Assembly: GCA_944388585.1 (NCBI GenBank)
Contig: CALXJI010000008.1
Span: forward strand, 1 to 61,087
DNA: 61,087 nucleotides
DNA from: an uncultured Clostridia bacterium
GTDB taxonomy: Bacteria > Bacillota > Clostridia > TANB77 > CAG-465
Reading direction: 5' to 3'
This document shows, piece by piece, positions 9,641-18,308 of this stretch. How positions within the stretch are numbered: the stretch's first letter is position 1; every line of letters starts with the position of its first letter. Under the pieces are notes generated by a model, which worked only from the letters and a program-made list of their open reading frames with translations, searched no databases and was not told the DNA's origin. The position numbers and the translations under genes are program-made.

Positions 9641-10656
9641 TATATTAATTTTTGTATAAGTTTTCCTTTTCCATCTTTATAATGAAACTTAGCATAAGAT
9701 CCATTTATTATTGTCATTTGTGGTGGAATATGTCCAATATCCACATTATAGACAATAGGTACATTATATTTTTCTAATGCTCTTTTTACAGCATCTTTAA
9801 AACTAAAATAATAATCATTATTATTCTCTTGCATCATCGACCTTCCTATTAAAAATCCTTTAACATTTTTAAAATATCCCATTTGATCCATATGCCATAA
9901 TCTTCTATAAAATTCTAAAGGTTGCAATTCACAGTTGTCTATATACCAAATCATTCCTTCGTCAAATTGCGATATAAAATTATTTATATTATCCATTTTA
10001 GTACCAGATATAAGAGAAAATGTATCTATACATCCACCAATAATTCTTCCTTCAAATTCTACATCATTTGTATCACACTCATATACATTTTCTTCAGTTA
10101 AATTATATCCTTTAGTATTCCCCTCATCATATTCACTCTTTTGATATTTAGGATAACTTTCCTGCACAAGCTCCTCGTCATTACTAAACATAAAATCTAT
10201 ACAATCTTGAATTGATTTATATCTTGGATTCATAGCATAGTCACTAATGTTTTCCATATGAATAGTAGCTATATTAAACTTAGTAGTAATGTATAAATTT
10301 AGAAGGGATGGGTCTGAAAATCCTTGAAACCATTTTGGGTTATTTCTTATAACATCTTGATGTTCATCTAAATATGGTAACATCTCCATTAAAAACTCTC
10401 CACCTCTTGCTGCAATTATATATTTCACATTTGTATCTTTATATAGCTCCAAGAGCTCTTCTGCTCTTTGCTTTCCACTAGAACTTACTATCCCTTCATC
10501 TTTTCTTACATTATCTGTTTCAACAACATTTAATCCAAGACTCATAATATTATCAATTGCTAAATCTATTTTTTGAGCATTAGATGTTGCAGATACTGCT
10601 GTAATTCCTACACTATCTCCTTTTTTTAATTTATCTGGATATATCATAATTTTCAT
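9640..10656 (-). CDS. S66 family LD-carboxypeptidase / MccF-like serine peptidase
   Basis: Peptidase of the LD-carboxypeptidase/MccF family, which trims murein tetrapeptides or cleaves peptide-nucleotide antibiotics such as microcin C. 338 residues. The N-terminal domain has AARGGEF and the nucleophile elbow GFSDPS; the C-terminal domain supplies the Glu (DNCE) and His (IGHIPP) of the Ser-Glu-His triad. The start at 10656 has GGAGG seven bases upstream and is separated from rsmE by one base; a longer reading would overlap rsmE. Sequence alone does not decide between murein recycling and MccF-type immunity. Confidence 0.88.
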   Translation of the reverse strand: MKIMIYPDKLKKGDSVGITAVSATSNAQKIDLAIDNIMSLGLNVVETDNVRKDEGIVSSSGKQRAEELLELYKDTNVKYIIAARGGEFLMEMLPYLDEHQDVIRNNPKWFQGFSDPSLLNLYITTKFNIATIHMENISDYAMNPRYKSIQDCIDFMFSNDEELVQESYPKYQKSEYDEGNTKGYNLTEENVYECDTNDVEFEGRIIGGCIDTFSLISGTKMDNINNFISQFDEGMIWYIDNCELQPLEFYRRLWHMDQMGYFKNVKGFLIGRSMMQENNNDYYFSFKDAVKRALEKYNVPIVYNVDIGHIPPQMTIINGSYAKFHYKDGKGKLIQKLI

Positions 10657-10657
10657 A

Positions 10658-11392
10658 CTATTCCTCCATTTCATATAAAACAATAGATAACAAATTTAAA
10701 GCTGCTGTTTCTGCTCTTAATATTCTGCTACCAAGTGATATACATGCAACATTATCTATATTTTCTAGCTTTTGTGCCTCTTTAGGAGTAAATCCACCTT
10801 CAGCTCCAATAATAATACCAATATTTGTATATTCTTTGTCTTTTATATCATTTAATTTTTCCTTTAAAGAAATGTGAGATGACTCATAAGCAAAAAGTAC
10901 AGCATCATTTTCACATAATTTTTCACACATTTTATCCCAAGTTACTATATCTGCTACATCTACCATATCCATCCTACCACATTGCTTACATGCTTCTTCA
11001 GCTATTTTTTGAAGTTTTTCTTTTCTTTTAATCTTTCCCTTGTCATCTAATTTTACTATTGTATTAGAAGATGTAAATGGTACTATCTTTTTTACTCCAA
11101 TTTCTACTGCTTTTTGAATAACAAAATCTAGTTTATCATTTTTAAGTAAAGCAATATAAAGAGTAACATTTGTTTTAGGTATACCTATTAATGGTGCTTC
11201 CTTTTTATATTTTAGCGTAATATTCTCTCTTCCCATTTTTACTATACTATATACCTTATCATTTATAATTATTTCATCTCCTATATTATGCCTTAAAACT
11301 TGAATATGCTTTACTTCTTTTCCTTCAATAGTAATAGTATTATCATCTATATTATTTATATTATCATTTTCTACAATAAATCTTCTTGCCAC
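10658..11392 (-). CDS. rsmE: 16S rRNA (uracil1498-N3)-methyltransferase
   Basis: SPOUT-class methyltransferase that methylates U1498 of 16S rRNA. 244 residues; N-terminal PUA-like domain with RHNIGDEI and the C-terminal SPOUT knot with IGAEGGFTPKEA and SLGSRILRAETAAL, which bind S-adenosylmethionine. It starts with GTG after a GGGGG ribosome site. First gene of an rsmE-ldcA operon from a strong promoter at 11416-11444. Confidence 0.97.
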   Translation of the reverse strand: MARRFIVENDNINNIDDNTITIEGKEVKHIQVLRHNIGDEIIINDKVYSIVKMGRENITLKYKKEAPLIGIPKTNVTLYIALLKNDKLDFVIQKAVEIGVKKIVPFTSSNTIVKLDDKGKIKRKEKLQKIAEEACKQCGRMDMVDVADIVTWDKMCEKLCENDAVLFAYESSHISLKEKLNDIKDKEYTNIGIIIGAEGGFTPKEAQKLENIDNVACISLGSRILRAETAALNLLSIVLYEMEE

Positions 11393-11415
11393 TTTTTCCC
11401 CCTAAATATAATAAA

Positions 11416-11444
11416 ATTATAAATCGAAAAAGTATTAAAGTCAA
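11416..11444 (-). promoter_or_regulatory. Sigma-A promoter of rsmE-ldcA
   Basis: TTGACT (11439-11444), 17-bp spacer, TATAAT (11416-11421). Confidence 0.88.
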
Positions 11445-11445
11445 C

Positions 11446-11480
11446 AAAAAATGCTTTCAAGTATAAACTCAAAAGCATTT
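11446..11480 (-). terminator. Terminator after ppaC
   Basis: AAATGCTTT pairs with AAAGCATTT around a longer loop and is followed by a T run on the minus strand, just before the rsmE promoter. Confidence 0.7.
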
Positions 11481-11485
11481 CATTT

Positions 11486-12406
11486 TTAAGCGTTTTCTTG
11501 TAATACTGGTAATATTTGTTTTTTTCTTGATACTACTCCAGGTAAAAAGGCAGTATTTTCTTCTAATTTTTTATTAAATCCTCTTTCAAATATATCAGTA
11601 TTTTTTCCAAGAACTATTGCTTGTGAATTGCTATTTATAATATCTGTAATAGCAAATACAAATAAATCTAAATTATTTTTTTCAATATCAGCATTAATAG
11701 CTTGTTCTATTTCTTCTTTTCTATTCATCATATCATTAATATCGGCAGTATTTACTTGTGCAACTTTTGCATTTTTATCTTTTAAAGCACATACTTTACA
11801 GTCTAAAGATATTAATTCATCTGCTGTGAATCCACTTAAATCTGTTCCAGCTTTTAACATATCAAGACCATATACTTGAGCATTTAATCCAGATATTTTT
11901 TCCAATTCTTTTACTGCATTTTCATCTTCAACTGTTTTAGTTGGAGATTTTAAAAGTAATGTATCAGAAATAATAGCGCTTATCATAAGTGATGCAACTG
12001 TTTTATCTATTTCCACATCATTTTCCTTATAAAGTTTATATAATATTGTACATGTACACCCTACAGGTTCTGCTCTATAATACAATGGCTCTGATGTTTG
12101 AAAATCACAAATTCTATGATGGTCAACAACCATTTTTATTTTAGCATTTTCAATATTTTCTACACTTTGTGAAAATTCATTATGATCAACAAGTATTACT
12201 TTTTGTCCATCTTCAATTTTTTCAATCATTTTTGGTGGAGTAATACCTAAATAATTAAGTACATATTCTGTTTCCTTATTTAAATTTCCTAATCTTACTG
12301 CTTCTACTTCTTTTCCTAATTTTTTTTGTAAATTCTCCATTACAATTGCTGAGCAAATTGTATCAGTATCTGGACTTTTGTGTCCAAAAATTAACATTTT
12401 TTCCAT
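11486..12406 (-). CDS. ppaC: Manganese-dependent inorganic pyrophosphatase (family II)
   Basis: Hydrolyses pyrophosphate to phosphate and so pulls biosynthetic reactions forward. 306 residues; DHH-type N-terminal domain with GHKSPDTD, VDHNE and VDHHR metal ligands, and a C-terminal DHHA2 domain with the substrate-binding SRKKQ near the end. No regulatory CBS/DRTGG insert is present, so this is the short form. Ribosome site AAAGGAAG. It follows plsY by 16 bases and is probably the last gene of a der-plsY-ppaC operon. Confidence 0.96.
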   Translation of the reverse strand: MEKMLIFGHKSPDTDTICSAIVMENLQKKLGKEVEAVRLGNLNKETEYVLNYLGITPPKMIEKIEDGQKVILVDHNEFSQSVENIENAKIKMVVDHHRICDFQTSEPLYYRAEPVGCTCTILYKLYKENDVEIDKTVASLMISAIISDTLLLKSPTKTVEDENAVKELEKISGLNAQVYGLDMLKAGTDLSGFTADELISLDCKVCALKDKNAKVAQVNTADINDMMNRKEEIEQAINADIEKNNLDLFVFAITDIINSNSQAIVLGKNTDIFERGFNKKLEENTAFLPGVVSRKKQILPVLQENA

Positions 12407-12422
12407 AAATTATCTTCCTTTC

Positions 12423-13022
12423 CTATATTGTTTTTTCTTGTCTATTTATCATTCTGTCAATATTTTCTCTATGTTTATATAATACTATAAGTAATGATAT
12501 AATTAAAGCTGGTATATAGCTACATCCAAGTATTAATGATAAAATTAAATATAGTATACATCCTGCAAGTGTACCTTTTGCTATTACTCTAGTTAAAGCT
12601 ATTATAATTAACCCTACTACCATACAAACAGCAACATACCTAGTACTAAATATGCTCATAAGTGTTATAAATTCAACTATACCCTTTCCACCATTAAATT
12701 TATATATAGCTGGAAAACAGTGTCCCATCATACATCCTAAAATAACAGTAGATACAAACATAGTACTTGCTATATTTTCTCCTAAATAAATAGCTATAAA
12801 TTTAGCAACATAATAACTTAATACTACTTTAAAAATTGTAAGTAATAATACTAAAATACCAGTAAAATTTCCCATTACCTTAAATGAATTATATACACTT
12901 GCATCCATACAGCCAAGTCTACGTATATCTTCTTTAGTTTTAATTTTACAAATTATAATAGATGGATTAAACATATTAATAATATATACAACAATAAATA
13001 TTAAAACTATATTTATACTCAT
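12423..13022 (-). CDS. PlsY-like glycerol-3-phosphate acyltransferase with altered motif 1
   Basis: Multi-pass membrane protein of 199 residues resembling PlsY, which acylates glycerol-3-phosphate from acyl-phosphate. Motif 2 is intact (GHCFPAIYKFNGGKG, 100-114), as is the motif 3 core (KHRENIDR, 183-190). Motif 1, normally DIR..GSGNxGaxN, reads DIRRLGCMDASVYN (32-45), losing the GSGN glycine loop. The operon position after der and the retained motifs support family membership. Whether it is catalytically active, or a paralogue with another role, is open. GAGG ribosome site four bases before ATG. Confidence 0.8.
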   Translation of the reverse strand: MSINIVLIFIVVYIINMFNPSIIICKIKTKEDIRRLGCMDASVYNSFKVMGNFTGILVLLLTIFKVVLSYYVAKFIAIYLGENIASTMFVSTVILGCMMGHCFPAIYKFNGGKGIVEFITLMSIFSTRYVAVCMVVGLIIIALTRVIAKGTLAGCILYLILSLILGCSYIPALIISLLIVLYKHRENIDRMINRQEKTI

Positions 13023-13031
13023 AATACCTCA

Positions 13032-14360
13032 CTAATCTTTATCATTTTTTCTTTCTCTTATTATCATATGTATAGGTGTACCTTTAAAACTAAATTGCTT
13101 TCTTAAATGATTTTCAATATATCGCACATATGAAAAATGCATTAATTCTTTAGAATTAACAAATATCACAAATGTAGGTGGTCTTATTGATACTTGAGTC
13201 ATATAATATATTTTTAATCTTTTTCCTTTATCTGATGGCGGCTGAGTTATAGCTATCGCATCAGATAATACGTCATTTAGCATTCCTGTAGAAATTCTTT
13301 GACTATTTTGTTTATCTACTTCGTTTATTAGTTCAAACAATTTATCTACTCTTTGACCAGTAACAGCAGAAATAAACAGTATTGGCGCATAATCTAAATA
13401 TGCAAGTTTATCATAAACATTCTTTTTATATTTTTGCATGGTATTTGTTTCTTTTTCTACTAAATCCCATTTATTTATTACTATTATTACACCTTTTCCT
13501 GCCTCATGTGCAATTCCTGCAATTTTTTCATCTTGCTCTGTCACACCTTCTGTTGCATCGATCATTATTAAACAAACATTTGCCTTTTCTATAGCACTTT
13601 TAGCTTTAAGTACTGAGTATTTTTCAAGTTTATCATATACCTTATTTTTTCTTCTAATACCTGCTGTATCAACAAAAATATATTTTCCAAACTTATTTTC
13701 AAAATACGTATCTATTGCATCTCTTGTAGTTCCAGCAATATCTGATACAATTACCCTTTCTTCTCCAAGTATTTTGTTTATAAGGGAAGATTTTCCAGCA
13801 TTAGGTTTTCCGATTACTGCAACTCTTATTGTTTCATCATCTTCTATTTCAGTTTCTACATTATCAAATTTGTTATATATCTCATCTAAAAGCTCACCGA
13901 TTCCAAGCTTTTTTCCAGCAGAAATAGGTAGAGGATCTCCAAGTCCTAAACTATAAAACTCATATAGTTCATCAGGTGGTGCTCCAACTTTATCACATTT
14001 ATTACACACTAATATAACTGGCTTTTTAGTCTTTCTTAACATTTGAGCAACTTCATCATCTGACACTGTAACTCCCGTCTTTATATCAGTTATAAATACA
14101 ATAACATCTGCAATATCCATAGCAAGCTCTGCTTGTCTTCTCATTTGTTTTATTATTATATCATCTGATTCTGGTTCAATTCCACCAGTATCTATTACTT
14201 GAAATGTTGTTCCACGCCAAGCACAGTCTGCATATATTCTATCACGTGTAACTCCTGGTATGTCTTTTACAATTGAAATTTTCTCTCCAGCAAGTACATT
14301 AAATAAAGTAGATTTTCCAACATTTGGTCTTCCTACAATCGCTACTACTTTTTTTGCCAT
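13032..14360 (-). CDS. der: Ribosome-assembly GTPase Der (EngA)
   Basis: Tandem-GTPase needed for 50S maturation. 442 residues with two G domains: GRPNVGKST/DTGG/NKCD in the first and GKPNAGKSS/DTAG/NKWD in the second, then the KH-like C-terminal domain (RPPTFVIFVN, FKGTPI). Length is normal. AAGGAGG lies upstream of the ATG and a TTGACT-17-TAAAAT promoter at 14404-14432. First gene of the der-plsY-ppaC operon. Confidence 0.98.
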   Translation of the reverse strand: MAKKVVAIVGRPNVGKSTLFNVLAGEKISIVKDIPGVTRDRIYADCAWRGTTFQVIDTGGIEPESDDIIIKQMRRQAELAMDIADVIVFITDIKTGVTVSDDEVAQMLRKTKKPVILVCNKCDKVGAPPDELYEFYSLGLGDPLPISAGKKLGIGELLDEIYNKFDNVETEIEDDETIRVAVIGKPNAGKSSLINKILGEERVIVSDIAGTTRDAIDTYFENKFGKYIFVDTAGIRRKNKVYDKLEKYSVLKAKSAIEKANVCLIMIDATEGVTEQDEKIAGIAHEAGKGVIIVINKWDLVEKETNTMQKYKKNVYDKLAYLDYAPILFISAVTGQRVDKLFELINEVDKQNSQRISTGMLNDVLSDAIAITQPPSDKGKRLKIYYMTQVSIRPPTFVIFVNSKELMHFSYVRYIENHLRKQFSFKGTPIHMIIRERKNDKD

Positions 14361-14403
14361 TTTTTCGCCTCCTTATTCTTAAAAAATAAATTTTACAAAT
14401 AAT

Positions 14404-14432
14404 ATTTTAACATTTTTTATGTAAAAAGTCAA
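14404..14432 (-). promoter_or_regulatory. Sigma-A promoter of der operon
   Basis: TTGACT (14427-14432), 17-bp spacer, TAAAAT (14404-14409). The rest of the 248-bp der-14609 gap shows only AT-rich sequence and the terminator at 14569-14603. Confidence 0.8.
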
Positions 14433-14568
14433 AAATAATATGACAATCGCTTAAAAATCAGAAATTAATTTACCAGCATATTATTTTACATAATTTTTAT
14501 GTTATCAATCAATTTAATATTTATTTAAATTGCATTTTAAAACCCTTTTTTAAACAATTGACATGCAA

Positions 14569-14603
14569 AAAATAAGAAGCAATTTTATGTTACTTCTTAT
14601 TTT
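14569..14603 (-). terminator. Terminator after the sortase operon
   Basis: AAAATAAGAAG pairs with CTTCTTATTTT and is followed by T-rich sequence on the minus strand. Confidence 0.75.
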
Positions 14604-14608
14604 CTTAT

Positions 14609-15370
14609 TTATATTATAGGATCATCTGGATCATCTTTTTTTCTTTTATCTTGTTCTTGTTTTTCTCTTATTTTTTGCATTACTTTTTCTTCATATTCCT
14701 GTTGTCTTTTTAATTCTAACGCTTGATAATACTCCTTTGGTGTCTTTCCAATTGCCATATGTATATCTTCCATTAGAGGAGATAATGGCTTAAGTTGCTC
14801 TTCACTATAGTCTTTAGATTTAAATTCTTCAATTCTATCTAATAAATCTATATATTCTTGCTTGTTGTCATAAATAATTCCTTCTACTCCGTTATTTTTA
14901 AAATCTCTAAGATTTTGTTTTATAAATAAATTTATTCCGCAAGCTTTAGAATATATATATCGTAACTCATGATTTCCTAAAGAATTTAATGTACCCCTAC
15001 GTTGAAATGAACCCTCAAAATATCTATATAAAGGATCATCTTTTGAAGTTATCAAACCATTTTCTGATGGGGCTAATTGCTCCATACAAGGTTCAAAAAT
15101 AGTTTTAAAACTATCCTCTAATTCACGATATTTTGGATCATGTAAAAATTTATATGCTTCATCTTTTCCTTCTCCCTCAAATCTCCTAGAACCACTGCCA
15201 ATTGAAGCCACATCAAACAATATCTCATTAAGTTCAAAAGTGTTAGGATCACATCCTGGATTAGAATCTCTATATTTAACCACTTTATTTATCTTATCTT
15301 CTATTTTATTTATTTCATCATATAATTCACTTTGCGTACTATATACAGTAGCATAATTAGTGTCATACAT
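14609..15370 (-). CDS. Hypothetical charged protein in the sortase operon
   Basis: 253 residues, soluble, with no signal peptide or membrane segment. The C-terminal 40 residues are strongly charged and predicted helical (KRQQEYEEKVMQKIREK), ending in a KKDDPDDP tail. The N-terminal half has predicted helices and no motif I recognise. The ATG at 15370 is chosen for its GAGGTGAT site; a GTG three codons upstream overlaps it. Last of four genes that begin with a sortase, so a role at the cell envelope is possible but unproven. Confidence 0.7.
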   Translation of the reverse strand: MYDTNYATVYSTQSELYDEINKIEDKINKVVKYRDSNPGCDPNTFELNEILFDVASIGSGSRRFEGEGKDEAYKFLHDPKYRELEDSFKTIFEPCMEQLAPSENGLITSKDDPLYRYFEGSFQRRGTLNSLGNHELRYIYSKACGINLFIKQNLRDFKNNGVEGIIYDNKQEYIDLLDRIEEFKSKDYSEEQLKPLSPLMEDIHMAIGKTPKEYYQALELKRQQEYEEKVMQKIREKQEQDKRKKDDPDDPII

Positions 15371-15387
15371 CTTTATCACCTCTATAT

Positions 15388-15579
15388 TTATTTTTTACCT
15401 ATCTTTATATTATTATTTTCTTTTCTATTTTTTCTACTAGTAATAGTATTAGATAAAATATCGAGTACTACTGCAAGTATAATAACTAATGTAGAATAAA
15501 TAATACTCAATCCATAATATTTACAAATAAACACAAGTGCTATAGCTATACACGCTATTACTAAAACTAAATAATGCAT
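15388..15579 (-). CDS. Small two-helix membrane protein
   Basis: 63 residues with two hydrophobic segments (about 3-20 and 25-45) and a basic tail (TSRKNRKENN). It sits one base after the upstream gene and 17 bases before the next and lacks a strong ribosome site, suggesting coupled translation. Third gene of the sortase operon. Family unknown. Confidence 0.65.
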   Translation of the reverse strand: MHYLVLVIACIAIALVFICKYYGLSIIYSTLVIILAVVLDILSNTITSRKNRKENNNIKIGKK

Positions 15580-15580
15580 T

Positions 15581-16117
15581 TTATTTATATATTATATCCT
15601 TATCAAAATACTTTTTTATGACTTGAGCAAATTTTTCTTTCTCTATTTCAACATTAGCATTACTAGAATAATATTTTTCAGTTCCATCAGCAAGCTCTAT
15701 TTCAAGACTCCAGTCTGCATCTGCTCCACTTTCTCTACTTTGAGTATCATAATTTAAAATACCACTTGCATAGATTTCTTCATTATAATCTAAAAATTTA
15801 TTTTCTCCCCATTTATTTTCTTCACTGCTAGTTGGAGTATTATAAGTAGAAAATATTTTACCTTCATCATTTCTTATAACATAATATACATCATATCCAC
15901 CCTCAACTTTTTCGCTATATATTAATCTGTCTACAGCATTAGATGAATTTATATGATAGCTATCCTGAGAATATCTATATATACCCACTCCCACACATAC
16001 ACATATTAAAACAATAAATAATCCTATAAAATAATAATGTACATTATTTACATTTATAAACTTGTTTTTATTATTCTTAAATTTTAGATCTTTTTCTTTT
16101 TTTATTTTTTTAGGCAT
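15581..16117 (-). CDS. Bitopic membrane protein in the sortase operon
   Basis: 178 residues. The first 25 are very Lys/Asn-rich and should be cytoplasmic, followed by one transmembrane helix (about 29-48) and an outward domain rich in Tyr and acidic residues (GGYDVYYVIRND, ADWSLEIEL). The start codon overlaps the sortase stop by one base (TAATG), so translation is probably coupled. No known domain recognised; it could be an accessory or substrate-presenting partner of the sortase. Confidence 0.7.
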   Translation of the reverse strand: MPKKIKKEKDLKFKNNKNKFINVNNVHYYFIGLFIVLICVCVGVGIYRYSQDSYHINSSNAVDRLIYSEKVEGGYDVYYVIRNDEGKIFSTYNTPTSSEENKWGENKFLDYNEEIYASGILNYDTQSRESGADADWSLEIELADGTEKYYSSNANVEIEKEKFAQVIKKYFDKDIIYK

Positions 16118-16764
16118 TATATTACACCTTCTTCTTGCTCTTGAGCATCAAGCTCTCTTTCAGAAGTAAGCTCACCTTTTACAACAATTCTTTTTGTTGC
16201 TGCTTGTGTACAAGTAATAAGAGTTATTTCTCTTTTTGTTCCACCATTTAATACATCAGTTCTTGTAGGTTCAACAACTTCTGTTGAAGTTATAGTATAT
16301 ACGTATTCATGTGTTTTTGTTACAATTCTTACTTTATCTCCTACTTGAACTTTGTGTAAATTTCTAAATAGCTCTGTATATATATTATTATGTGCTGCTA
16401 AGCAAAAGTTACCAATTTGACCTGGATCAGCACACCCCTCAAATTTTCCAATAAAATTTTTTAAAGTTTCATCATCTGTTCCCACAGCTATTTGTCCTCT
16501 AATAGAATAAGCAGGAATGTCTAAAACGGCTATCGCATTTCCAGTAACTCTTAAAGGTGTATCCTCAGCTAAAGATGCAAGTATCCCACCGCCTTCTTGT
16601 GTTCCACCTGATATATTTATTTGTTCAGTTAAATTTTTGATCTTTTCTTGATTTAATAAATTTTTTATCTCAATTATAGCAAAAGACGTAACTGCTATAA
16701 AAATTATTAATATTAATACCTCTTTAAATCTTGCTTTAAATTTTAATTTTCTTATTTTTTTCAT
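16117..16764 (-). CDS. Sortase (class D-like)
   Basis: Membrane-anchored transpeptidase that cleaves LPXTG-type signals and attaches proteins to peptidoglycan or another amine. 215 residues: one N-terminal transmembrane helix (about 16-32), then the sortase barrel. The catalytic triad is visible as His125 (LAAHNN), Cys185 (TLITC) and Arg192 (ATKRIVV). The compact size and TLITC-7-residue-Arg layout fit class D-like sortases of clostridia and bacilli. GGAGG precedes the ATG at 16764 by nine bases; an ATG three codons earlier abuts it directly. Candidate substrates in this window are the adhesins at 1-3316 and 22302-27851. Confidence 0.93.
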   Translation of the reverse strand: MKKIRKLKFKARFKEVLILIIFIAVTSFAIIEIKNLLNQEKIKNLTEQINISGGTQEGGGILASLAEDTPLRVTGNAIAVLDIPAYSIRGQIAVGTDDETLKNFIGKFEGCADPGQIGNFCLAAHNNIYTELFRNLHKVQVGDKVRIVTKTHEYVYTITSTEVVEPTRTDVLNGGTKREITLITCTQAATKRIVVKGELTSERELDAQEQEEGVI

Positions 16765-16815
16765 TAGTACCATCCTCCCACATTAAGTAAAACATTCAAA
16801 TACTTAACTAATTAA

Positions 16816-16845
16816 ATTATAACATATTTATCGATTTTTAGTCAA
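16816..16845 (-). promoter_or_regulatory. Sigma-A promoter of sortase operon
   Basis: TTGACT (16840-16845), 18-bp spacer, TATAAT (16816-16821). Confidence 0.82.
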
Positions 16846-16921
16846 TCATTTTGTAATTATTTTTTATGTAATCTCATATATTGGTATTACAGTGATATTT
16901 TACGTAATTTTTCTAACAATA

Positions 16922-16950
16922 TTGACTTTTTTTTCTAATTAATATATAAT
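16922..16950 (+). promoter_or_regulatory. Sigma-A promoter of glycosyltransferase gene
   Basis: TTGACT (16922-16927), 17-bp spacer, TATAAT (16945-16950). The 5' UTR holds an AAAAATGTA/TACATTTTT inverted repeat (about 16970-17000) just before the AAGGAG ribosome site. Confidence 0.88.
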
Positions 16951-17015
16951 ATTTGTGTTATTTTAGCTAAAAATGTATTATTTTTTACATACATTTTTTA
17001 AGGAGTTGTAATATT

Positions 17016-18296
17016 ATGAAAATTGGTATTTTTACCGACGCGTATAACCCTGTCACATCAGGTGTTGTAACATCAATTAATATGATAGAACAAGAAATGA
17101 AAAAAAGAGGACATCAAGTATACGTTTTTACAACATCTAAATCTATACAGCCAAATGAAAATCAGACACTATATATGTTAAATAGCATTCCTCTACTAAT
17201 CGCTAAGCAATATAAAAATAGAATAGCAACGTTTTATTCTAGAGAAATAGCTAAACAAATCAAAGAACTAAACTTAGATATAGTACATACACAGTCAGAA
17301 TTTTCACTTGGAGCATTTGGAAAAATAATATCAAGAAAATATGATATTCCTTTTATTCATACATACCACACTATGTGGGAAGATTATGTACACTATATAA
17401 CTCCTATAAAAGGAAGAAATATCTATTTAAAAAGATTAGTTAGAAAATTCTCTAGAGGATTTTTAAGAAAGGCAGAATGTGTTATTACTCCTTCAAATAA
17501 AACAGCTAAATATTTAAAATATAAATGCAATGTAAAAAATAAACCTATATATGTTATTCCTACTGGCATTGACATAAAGCCATTTGCAAAATCTAATTTT
17601 ACTTTAGAAGAGAAAAATAAATTAAAAATGTCATTAGGAATAAAACCAGAAGAAAAAGTAATACTTTTTCTTGGAAGAGTGGCAACAGAAAAAAGTATAG
17701 ATGTTATTATGAATGTAATGCCTTCTATATTTAATGAATATTCTAATTGTAAATTTTTAATTGTAGGTGATGGTCCATCTAAAAAAGATTTACAAGAACA
17801 AGCAAAAAAATTAAATATCCAAGACAATGTTATTTTTACTGGAAAAGTACCTTATAACGATGTTCCAAAATACTATAATTTAGGAGATGTATTTGTAAAT
17901 GCTTCACTTACAGAAACTCAAGGACTTACGTTTATTGAAGCAATGGCAGCAGGTATCCCAGTAGTTGCAAAATATGCTCCAAATCTATCTGAATATATAA
18001 AAAATGGTAAAAACGGTATTCTTGTAAAGAGAAATGATGACTTTAAAAATGCAATAATAAAAATTTTTAAAGATGAAAAATTAACTAACTCTTTAGTTAC
18101 CAGTGGTTATCAAACAGCAAAAGAATATTCTATAGAACAATTTGGAGATAAACTTGAAATGCTTTACAGTGAGATTATAAAGCTACACAATCTGAAAAAA
18201 GAAGCACAAACAAAAGAAGAAAAAAATAAACAAAAGAAAACTATATACAAACGTATTAGAGAAAAACTATTATATATAACAAGATTCAAAAAATAG
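17016..18296 (+). CDS. GT4 glycosyltransferase, probable diacylglycerol glycosyltransferase
   Basis: 426 residues with the two-Rossmann GT-B fold. The N-terminus GIFTDAYNPVTSGVVTSI closely resembles 1,2-diacylglycerol 3-glucosyltransferases, and the nucleotide-sugar site has LFLGRVATEKS and the E-x7-E motif in ETQGLTFIEA. Such enzymes make glucosyl- or galactosyl-diacylglycerol, membrane glycolipids that can anchor lipoteichoic acid. The C-terminal 40 residues are highly basic, consistent with binding to acidic membrane. AAGGAG ribosome site. The membrane-protein gene downstream starts about 10 bases later, so they form an operon. Confidence 0.88.
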   Translation: MKIGIFTDAYNPVTSGVVTSINMIEQEMKKRGHQVYVFTTSKSIQPNENQTLYMLNSIPLLIAKQYKNRIATFYSREIAKQIKELNLDIVHTQSEFSLGAFGKIISRKYDIPFIHTYHTMWEDYVHYITPIKGRNIYLKRLVRKFSRGFLRKAECVITPSNKTAKYLKYKCNVKNKPIYVIPTGIDIKPFAKSNFTLEEKNKLKMSLGIKPEEKVILFLGRVATEKSIDVIMNVMPSIFNEYSNCKFLIVGDGPSKKDLQEQAKKLNIQDNVIFTGKVPYNDVPKYYNLGDVFVNASLTETQGLTFIEAMAAGIPVVAKYAPNLSEYIKNGKNGILVKRNDDFKNAIIKIFKDEKLTNSLVTSGYQTAKEYSIEQFGDKLEMLYSEIIKLHNLKKEAQTKEEKNKQKKTIYKRIREKLLYITRFKK

Positions 18297-18308
18297 GATG
18301 TGATATTT

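Noticed and set aside
13382..13956. Overlapping plus-strand open frames opposite der
   Set aside because: They lie wholly within the conserved der gene on the other strand and show no recognisable protein.
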